64,000 nt of DNA from Gambelia wislizenii (taxonomy: Eukaryota > Chordata > Lepidosauria > Squamata > Crotaphytidae). The position numbers were made by a program, and so were the translations under genes. Position 1 is the stretch's first letter, and the number at the start of each line of letters is the position of its first letter. A model generated the notes under the pieces. It had not been told where the DNA came from. It made no database searches and saw only the letters and a program-made list of their open reading frames with translations. This document shows positions 56,226 through 64,000 of the stretch, piece by piece. Location: the NCBI GenBank assembly GCA_030847615.1, contig JAUMIR010000002.1, positions 241,881,809 to 241,945,808 on the forward strand, read 5' to 3'.

Positions 56226-56436
56226 AAAGCCAAAACTACAATACCCAAATAATCCAGTTTGAAGCTCCTTCCTATTGAAACCCGGGGTTTGTAGTTTTAC
56301 AAGGCCTTTAGCCTTCTCTGCCAAAGAGTGCTAGTACCTCACCAAAAAACAAATCCCAGGATTCCACAGGAAGGAGCCATGGCAAATAATCCAACTTCCA
56401 ACTGGATTATTTGGGTAGTGTGGATTAAGGTTTTAG
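56226..56436. mobile_element. Divergent palindromic MITE
   Basis: CCAAATAATCCAGTTTGAAG and the complement of GGATTATTTGGGTAG at the ends. Inner GGGGTTTGTAGTTTTAC pairs with the CAAATCCCAGGATTCCACAG side. Distantly like the TCACACTAC family. Confidence 0.55.
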
Positions 56437-58924
56437 CCCTGGATGATTTTTGTCCTTCCTCCAGATATGCAGAACTTGACTGTGGTTACTTGGTGATGAT
56501 TATGTAGAAGCACTTTCCACATGCTCAGAGGCACTCTCTTTATTATCGCCTCACATTTTCTAAGAATGAGCCCTGAAGCTGACAGCAGAATCACTATTTT
56601 GAATCAAATCCTGTGCGTGGGGGCTCCAGTCACATAACCACAGAATGAGGCCAGCCCCCCACCATTTGGGGTCCTCCAGTTGTTTTGGATTACAGTTCCC
56701 ATCAGCCCTTGCAACCATGGCTCATGAGAACTGGAATCCAAAATAACTGGAGGCATTAGGTTGGAAGAGGCCACCCTGGATATTATGGCAACCCCTCTGT
56801 TTTCAGCCCACCTACCCATTCCCTCCAACTGTCCCAATTTGGGAGAGGCAGTCCTGTAATCCTTTTTATTTCACTTTTCCAGCTGTTTTTAAAATGTCCC
56901 AGTTTCTCTCTCCTCCTCCACTTTACTCTTTTACCCACAGCTTAATTCAATTGCAGCAAATCAAGTTCAAAGGCAAAAGTATTTTATACACAATTAACCC
57001 AGCAGAGGGGAGGGGAAAAGAGAGAGGACCCAATCTTGCCCTTCCCAGTAGGGCCAGGCAAAAGCAATCTGCTGAAGCCTCATCTAGTCTGTGGGTCCTT
57101 CCACATTAATAACTTTTGCCATCTTCACACTCCAATGTTGCTTGGCCACTCATGTCCTAGTTTTCATCTGTGAAATGTTGGAGGGTATGCCTACCTCAGC
57201 TGAATTGATGCAAATGCTGCTTGCAAAGACCCTCTCCTTCCCTGCTTTTTGCATAATGCCAGGAGACACTCCCTTCCATCCCCTGACCCTTCACCCTACC
57301 CACCAAGGGAAACGGCCATAGATAGAAACAATCTTGTGCCAAGAGTTGCAGAAAGTGTACAGACTTTATCAGATGAGCCTCTAAAAATGTTTCTTTCCCA
57401 CCATATTTTAAAATGTAAGTGTGCCGGCAAAATAACCCTTTTTATGAAATGTTGCCATAATAGCATGAAAAAGCAGCCCCGTACTTCCATGTTGGCGGGT
57501 ACGCATGATCTCAGCGGTTCTTGCAAGAAGACACGAGCGCACTTAAAAGTCGAAAAACAGCTAAATTAAAAAACAAAACGAACACACAAGCACTGAAACA
57601 CACCTTAAAATGTGCCTGCAAAATGGGAAGGTTCATAAAAAGAGCATCCTGTACCTAGTTTTCATGTTCTCTCCTGGAAGTGTTCTGGTGGTGGGGACCA
57701 CCCATTGAAGCTGTAATCATGCCAGCAGAACAGGGTGCGGTTTCAGACACTCCCAATTATGTAAAAAAAAAAAAAAATGCCACGGCAGATCAATTGATGG
57801 CTTGGCCCGTCAATAAAAAAGAATCCCTTATTTACAACACAAAATTACTAAAGCATGACATCATGTGAAATAGGCACCCTTTCATGTTCATTGGGCATTG
57901 TTATGACACCATATTTGCTGTGTCTAATAAAGTCCTACATGAGTATAAAAGGAGGGTTTTCCAGGAAGAAGAGCAGAGGTTAGTCCAGGAAAAAGAGCAG
58001 AGGATGAGCTCAGTCATGTTGGAGAAAAGGGGAGGGCCCTGAAGGGAGAGTGGCATGTGCTTACTGACTGCAGTTTAAAAATCAGGGCAGTGTGGCAGGG
58101 AGGAGTAATCAAGTGACAACCTGAATCCTTCAACCTACATCTCTCTCTCTGGCTTACACTATGCAAAATGACCCTGATTCACATGTTTGGCATCATTTGC
58201 TTTGTCTCTGATAGTCAGGGTAAGCATCAAAGAGCCATATGAATTCTGCCCTTGGGTGCAACCAAAGGAAACATAAAGGTATGGTTCACTAGTGCCAACA
58301 GGCAGCTTCTGAAGTTTGCTGATGCTGAATCTGGATTGGATTGGATGCCACCACATAGAGTTTATGAAGGTAGTCACACTCCTTTTTGTGGTACTATAGC
58401 TCACTATGAGGCATGCTTGGAAGTGTACCAAGCAGCAAAAAGAGAGAGGAAAAGTTAGCTAAGATATGAGCAAGCGTGCACATGCACACACGTGCAAGAA
58501 ACCAGCCACACATCCTCCCTTACTCTGCTCCTATTGATCCTGCATTTTCCCCTGGCAATCAGGCAGACTGTGGGAGGGAGCAGGGGAGGGAGCAGATAAT
58601 GTTGCAACCTGTAGATCCACACTATACACTTAAATCATGCAGTCTATCACAGGATAAGGAAGCCAGGTTTTCTTCATATAATCTTCCTTTCCCCATCTGC
58701 TGTCACAAGCTAGACTCCAGCTGTGATGCAGAGCTGCAGCTGCCCCATCTCCTGTTGTGTAAGGAAGGGGGGGGGATACATTGCAGGTCTGTGGGATGCA
58801 ACCTGGCAACCCAGGGGTTTCCAGTACTCTCCACAGTAGCAAAAACACAGGACCAATATGTACAGAACATTGTAGATTGTGTGGTGCCAGCTGCCTGCTT
58901 CAGGTTACAACCAGGCAGCCCTAT
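56437..58924. other. Mostly unassigned non-coding stretch with one palindrome
   Basis: 56673-56753 is a well-kept hAT-like palindrome: CCTCCAGTTGTTTTGGATTA and its near-complement, with an ACAGTTCCCA core. A poly-A run lies at 57763-57777. The rest is unassigned. Confidence 0.45.
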
Positions 58925-59195
58925 GAGAGCAGGATTAAATGCCAGTACTGCAAGTCACCACATTGCAAGTTCGATTCCAGCGGGCTCCAAGGTTGACTCA
59001 GCCTTCCATCCTTTCGTAGGTCGGTAAAATGAGTACCCAGCTTGTGGGGGCAATTAGCTAACACACATTGGAAGCTGTTTAATGCAGTTAGATGTGTAAA
59101 TAGCTATTGCTTAAAACAATTTGTAAGCCACTCTGATAGCCTTGTGGCTGAAGAGCGGGGTATAAATAGCTAAATAAATAAATTAAATAAAAAAA
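58925..59195 (+). mobile_element. tRNA-derived SINE of the GTTCGATTCCAGCGGGCTC type
   Basis: B-box-like GTTCGATTCCAGCGGG, then TTGACTCAGCCTTCCATCCT, GTAGGTCGGTAAAATGAGTA and CCCAGCTTGTGGGGGCAATT. It ends AGAGCGGGGTATAAATAGCT in an A/T-rich AAATAAATAAAT tail. Distinct from the Sauria type and without a BovB tail. Confidence 0.7.
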
Positions 59196-60012
59196 AATAA
59201 AAAACCAAAAGCTTTCAGGCTCCAGGAGCAAAGGGAGCTAACCAGACAAGCCCTTTTGATTAAGGTGCAGGAAATGCTGACTGAGGTCACTTTTGCCAAG
59301 TTAGTAACACTAGTTACTAGTGGGAAACCTCTAACCCTCAAATTGCTGAAGAACTCTCATCATGCCTTACCACTGGTCAGGCTGGCTGGTACAGATGGGA
59401 ACTGGAGTCCCATAGCATCTGGAGGGCCCCATGTTCCTCACCCCTGACCAAGAGTGAACAGATGCAAAAAAAACCAGGACACTTGTTAACAACTATTAAA
59501 AGTACATAAGAAGGAATTATGGCAGGTGCAGCTTGATGTACAGGGCTGAATAAACCTGTATCTGCTTATGCTATTTGTTTCTATGCAGCTGTTAAAAATA
59601 CAAGAGCCCCCTCTTCCTTTGCTTCTGGTCACTGGAGAGAGAAATGCTGCAGCAAGCAGAGCAGCTGCCTTCAACAGATTCATCAGCCCTTGGAAAGAAA
59701 AAGAAAATTCACTGGTTGTTCCATCAGTTTCCACTAGAGGGAGAACGGCTATAACTCCATGAGCCCATGAAGGTATCCACAACACAACGGAACAGAACTT
59801 TGAAAAGTTGCTTTTTTGATTAAAACTCTGGGAATCTCCTAACCAGAGTGGTTACTGTATACTGAATAGTGGAAGAAGAGAACAGTAGATCTGATTGTAA
59901 TTAAAAGTCATGTATAGTCCAGGCTTTCCCAATGGGATAGACAATTTTACATACCATCTCCAGCCAGAGGTGCTGGGAGTTGTAGTGCAACACATCCTGT
60001 TCTTGTTAACGG
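59196..60012. other. Non-coding stretch with hAT-like relics
   Basis: 59375-59448 carries ACTGGAGTCCCATAGCATCT, GGAGGGCCCCATGTTCC and the end TCACCCCTGACC. 59955-59985 carries GGTGCTGGGAGTTGTAGTGC. No exon. Confidence 0.5.
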
Positions 60013-60255
60013 CCATCTTGTTAACGGCCATCAACTTACAGCAATCCTATGAATGAGAGGCCTCCAAGCCACCCTATCCTCAACAGCCCTGCTCAGTTCT
60101 TGCCAACTCAGGGCATCTGTGGCTTCCTTGATTGAGTCCATTAACCTGTAATATAATCTTCCGTTTTGCTACTGCCTCCTACCTTACCAACAAGCATTAC
60201 TGTCTTTTCTAATGAGTCCTGTCTTATCTTGATATATATGACAGTCTCAGTTCAG
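60013..60255 (-). mobile_element. BovB LINE 3' end
   Basis: GCCATCAACTTACAGCAATC, CTATGAATGAGAGGCCTCCA, TTGATTGAGTCCATTAACCT and AATGAGTCCTGTCTTATCTT: the same blocks as 36100-36310. Truncated. Confidence 0.82.
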
Positions 60256-61065
60256 AATCATAGAATCAGAGTTGGAGGAGACCTCAAGGGCCATCCAGTC
60301 CAACCCCCTGCCATGCAGGAATACACAATCAAATTATTCCTGACAGATGGCTATCCAGCCTCTGTTTAAAAACCTCCAAAGAAGGAGACTCCATCACACT
60401 ACGAGGCAGTGCATTCCACTTCCAAACAGCTCTTACTGTCAGGAAGTTCTTCCTAATGTTTAGGTGGAATCTCTTTTCCTATAGTTTGAACCCATTGCTC
60501 CGTGTCCTAGTCTCTGGAGCAGCAGAAAACAAGCTTGCCCCATCCTCAGTATGACATCCCTTCAAATATTTAAACATGGCTATCATGTCCCCTCTTAACC
60601 TTCTCTTCTCCAGACTAAACCTTCCCAGCTCCCTAACCCATTCCTCATAGGGTATGGCTTCCAGACCTCCCACCATCCTGGTCCCCCTCCTCTGGACACA
60701 TTCAAGCTTCTCAATATCCTTCCTGAATTGTGGTGCTCAGAACTGGACATAGTATTCCAGGTGAGGTCTGACCAAAGCAGAATAAAGTGGCACTATTACT
60801 TCCCTTGATCTAGACACTATACTCCTATTAATGCAGCCTAGAATTGCATTGGCTTTTTTAGCTGCTGGATCACACTGCTGACTCATGTTCAGCTTGTGGT
60901 CCACTAAGACTCCTAGATCCCTTTTGCATATACTGCCCTCAAGCCATGTGTCACCCATCCTATATCTGTGCATTTCATTTTTACTGCCCAAGTGTAGTAT
61001 CCTACATTTCTCCCTGTTGACATTCATTTTGTTAAACATTGGCCCAGCTTTCTAATCCGTTGAGG
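60256..61065 (-). mobile_element. CR1 LINE 3' portion (longest copy)
   Basis: From the CR1 terminus (plus GAATCATAGAATCAGAGTTG) through the C-terminal RT. The minus strand at 60737-61039 reads [56 protein letters not shown] and [16 protein letters not shown]. The latter matches CR1 ORF2 (LGVLVD..L..S.QC..AA.KAN..LG.I.R......[10 protein letters not shown]). The frame is broken before 60676. 5'-truncated. Confidence 0.92.
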
Positions 61066-61711
61066 TCATTTTGGATTCTGATCCTGTCCTCTGGGTCAGG
61101 CTTGATTTGAACTCAGACCCAATTATTTTTCTGGAGGCCCCAAGCTGGGGAAGGCTAGTCTAGTTCATTCCCTGCCCTAAGACAGGAGGTCATCTGCCTA
61201 AAGCCTTTTGAAGGTTTTCAATATCAAATTCAAGGGAAATGGTCGCAGCATTTATTTCCCTTCATAGCAGAGCTGCTTTGATGGTTAGACAGGAATTTTT
61301 TCTTCCTCCCATCTGAACCTGCTGTTCTTCTACTCTCCCTGGTTTATTTATTATCTCTATATCTAATTCTCTTGGGTATGCTGCCTTTTCCAGTGTGCTG
61401 ATTGGCTGCTCAGGAAACACACCCAACCCACACCCAACCAATCACCACCCACATGCAAATCCCCTCTCTACTTCACAATGCACTCCTGTCGCTCAGTCTG
61501 TGCCCAGATTGGGACCCAGACAGTCAACTGGCAGCAGTGGCAGCAGCAGGGCAACAGAGCGAGTCAACCTCAGCAATTCTGGGAAAAGCGTGTAACACTG
61601 AGAATGGGGAGGGGGAATTTAAATCCACCAGCCTACCTTACAGGGTTGTTGTGAGGTCTATTGGCTGTTTTGGGGGAGTTTTTTTAATGGTATATGGTAC
61701 ACTGAGTCTAG
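61066..61711. other. Unassigned non-coding stretch
   Basis: A MIR-like SINE scrap (CCTACCTTACAGGGTTGTTG) lies at 61630-61660. No exon. Confidence 0.45.
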
Positions 61712-62135
61712 CTAGTTTTACTTATTTATTTCATTTGTATGCCACCTTCCTCCCAAGATGGGACCCAAAGCAGCTTCCAAAAACAGATTAAAAATTCAAT
61801 ATATACAATTAAAATATTATAAAATCAAATTAAAACTTATAAAATCTAAAACATACCAGATAAAACAAGCACTACTGCTTATATGTTAAAAGCCTGCTTG
61901 AAAAGAAAAGTCTTTGCCTGCCAGTGAAAAGAAATCAGGGAGGGGGGGCAGAATAACCCCCAGTGGAAGGGCATTCTAGAGGGTGGGAGCAGCCACTGAG
62001 AAGGCTCTCTCTGAGTCCTCACTGAGCGAGCCTGTGATAGAGGTGGGACCAAGAGAAAGCCTCCTCCTGATGACCTTAGGGCTCTGGCAGGATTGTATCA
62101 GGAGATCCGGCCTTTCAACTAGACTGGACCCAAGC
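61712..62135 (-). mobile_element. L2/CR1-like LINE 3' end, second copy
   Basis: TTTATTTCATTTGTATGCCA, CCTTCCTCCCAAGATGGGAC, TTAAAAGCCTGCTTGAAAAG, GGGGCAGAATAACCCCCAGT and GAGAAAGCCTCCTCCTGATG line up block by block with 11240-11680. Only the 3' UTR and a scrap of coding sequence remain. Confidence 0.65.
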
Positions 62136-62773
62136 TGCTTGACAGGAGAAACCATCATCATCCACTTTCCTGCCCTCAAAGACCAGCCCTATCATTAGGC
62201 AGACAAAAGGCACCACCTCATGCAACGGATGCTGGGGAAAATAATAGCAGCCCCCTGCCCAAACTATTCCTCCTGCAACTCACAGCCATTCCTCCCTGCT
62301 GGCCTTCAGCTGCAAGAAGAAGAATGTTCCATGGTCAGTAATGAAGTAAGATTTGGTGGCCTGTCAGTCCACTTCATTTCTGTGCACAAAATTGTGAGTG
62401 GGTGAGTGGGTAGGTATGCCATATTTTCCCTTGCCTCAGGCAAAGAATTTTTTTGGCTTGTCCTCCTTTTATTTCTGGAATCCTTATAAAACATTTGAGA
62501 ACTACCAACACTACCCAGTGTTATTTTCCTGTCTGTACACTGTACTTTTCAAGCAGATGTACTGTTTCACTATGCACACACAGGGAGAAATGCACATTCA
62601 GAAGCCCATCCCAATTCACATGCAGGAAAAGACAAACCTAAGCACAACCATATGCACCCACTTTCTTAACCTCATAGTGCAGTGGGGAAAATTACTGGAA
62701 CAAGGAAGTTTTAGAGTCCTTTATGACTGTACAGGCTGTTGGATATTATAGACCAATTTAGCTGGAGGGATAA
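62136..62773. other. Unassigned non-coding stretch
   Basis: No exon or named repeat. Confidence 0.45.
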
Positions 62774-63439
62774 GGGGCGTGTCTATACGAGGGGGGAAAT
62801 TGTGGGTTGATGTGCACTAACAACACTTCGAAGCAGCTTTGATTTGTCTTAGCTTTTTTTCTTTTTTTCTTTTTTTGCAAAATCACAGGCATACGAAGCT
62901 ATCCGTTGTTGCTGTCTCAAAGGGCATGCCTGCAAATCAAGATGGCAGACACAAGTGAATTACTCATGTTTTTATTTTCATCAGTTGCCACCGCCAAACA
63001 GTATTTTTTAAAAGCATATCTAAGATGCAAAAGTGCAATAGTCCACCTAAACAAATAAATAAAACAAATTAAAGGAAAATACTGTTTTGTCACCTCAGCA
63101 CATGATCACTAAGGCAAAAATCCAACATGGCGGTTCCAGGTGCTTGCCTTGTTAGCAAGCTCTGCCCCCTGCCCACATTTTACCAATCCACTTTCTACTT
63201 CTGTTCTTACCAGGAATACAAATGAATATGAATCAGATTGTCCCAATGTGCAAGACTGTGCATTCCCCATGGAGCTTTTTAAAAACTTTGGGAAAAGCCA
63301 CAAAGGTTTTTCCTACAGAGTTTTTGACAGATTTGGCCCCCTCCTTCTGAATACTGTGGGATTGATGTGGGTTGCCAATTTGACAAATCATATTCTCCTT
63401 GAATTCTATGAGGAGTATTTTCACCGTTTAGACAACCCC
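62774..63439. mobile_element. MITE family GTCTACAC, copy 4 (666 bp)
   Basis: Termini GGGGCGTGTCTATACGAG and, as complement, GGGGTTGTCTAAACGG. Interior AAAATCCAACATGGCGGTTC is shared with copy 3; GGCCCCCTCCTTCTGAATAC is shared with copy 2. Non-coding. Confidence 0.8.
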
Positions 63440-64000
63440 AAGGGTTACCTGCCATGACATACACAATGAGATATCTACAGTATAACTCTCATAGGGGTCC
63501 TCTATAAAATGCAGACCTTCTACCTGCCTCCAACAGTTAAGCTCACACCAAAATGCAACCAACCCTCTTAAGCTGGAAGTCAAGAGCATGGAGGGAAGGA
63601 AAACCACTCTGCAGAAGTGCCATTCTTTCCTCTACCATCCTTGAACATGCTCCCACACCATAGAAATCATTATGTGGCATCTTCTAGGGCTCAGCTAGAT
63701 TGATATGCAGTTGCTGGGTAAATCAGTCTAGAGACCTGGAGTTGTGTCATCAATATAGCGATCACACCCAGATCTGTTTTTCATTTTCCTTGGCTGCAGG
63801 ACAATTGGTAGGACAGATTCCTGGACCATTGGTAGAACAGATGCCTGGAGACCACTGTGTGATCAGCAGAGAATAACGGGGTGAAGCTGAACAGAGAAAA
63901 GACTGATATGTTGAAAGCTGGTGGTTCTTTTGATGCAGGAATCCAAGTTATACCAGCTCTGAGCAGGATCATGTTCTCTTGTAAAAAAAGTTTGTTGTTT
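63440..64000. other. Unassigned stretch at the window edge
   Basis: No exon or repeat recognised. Confidence 0.45.

Noticed and set aside
1..64000. CRISPR array or bacterial operon
   Set aside because: No spaced direct repeats; the repeat content is clearly vertebrate.

Overview
The window is non-viral vertebrate nuclear DNA, almost certainly from a squamate reptile (a lizard or close relative). The repeats point there: BovB (RTE) LINEs, tRNA-derived Sauria-type SINEs and 5S-rRNA-derived SINEs that both carry BovB-like tails, several CR1 fragments, an L1 fragment, a Penelope-like fragment, a DIRS-type retrotransposon, and many hAT, Tigger-like and palindromic MITE fragments. The species cannot be named from the sequence alone.

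Only one host gene is recognisable. At 31096-31246, minus strand, a 50-codon exon encodes what I read as the isoform-2 A domain of retinoic acid receptor gamma (RARG). It starts MYDCMEAF and ends WPQPASLQ, and is followed by a consensus phase-1 splice donor. It sits in a GC/CpG-rich block (about 29380-31760) with two GC boxes and a start-stop mini-ORF upstream of the ATG. This looks like the internal P2 promoter of RARG. The rest of the gene (zinc-finger and ligand-binding exons) should lie to the left on the minus strand. I did not find those exons in 1-31093, so most of the left half appears to be a long, repeat-filled intron. The right half is upstream of the P2 exon, either intron of the isoform-1 transcript or intergenic.

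Layout: 1-4855, a largely open DIRS-type retrotransposon (minus strand, cut by the window edge), abutting a Penelope-like tail (4856-5280) and a BovB tail (5283-5455). 5.5-29.3 kb, intron-like DNA with SINEs, L1, L2/CR1-like pieces and MITEs, including a three-level nest in which a hAT element carrying a CR1 and a Tigger-like MITE splits a 5S SINE (16676-18385). 29.4-31.8 kb, the RARG2 promoter and exon. 32-36 kb, hAT, 5S SINEs and a 600-bp MITE. 36.1-39.2 kb, a long decayed BovB interrupted by a Tigger-like MITE. 39-64 kb, repeats with unique stretches and no recognisable exon.

Trans-mobilisation is the main functional theme of the repeats. The BovB copies probably supplied the machinery for both SINE families, which share the BovB 3' end. 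Several MITE families with clear inverted termini recur 2-5 times in the window. Coordinates of old repeats are approximate to about 5-20 bases. No tRNA gene, rRNA gene or CRISPR array is present.
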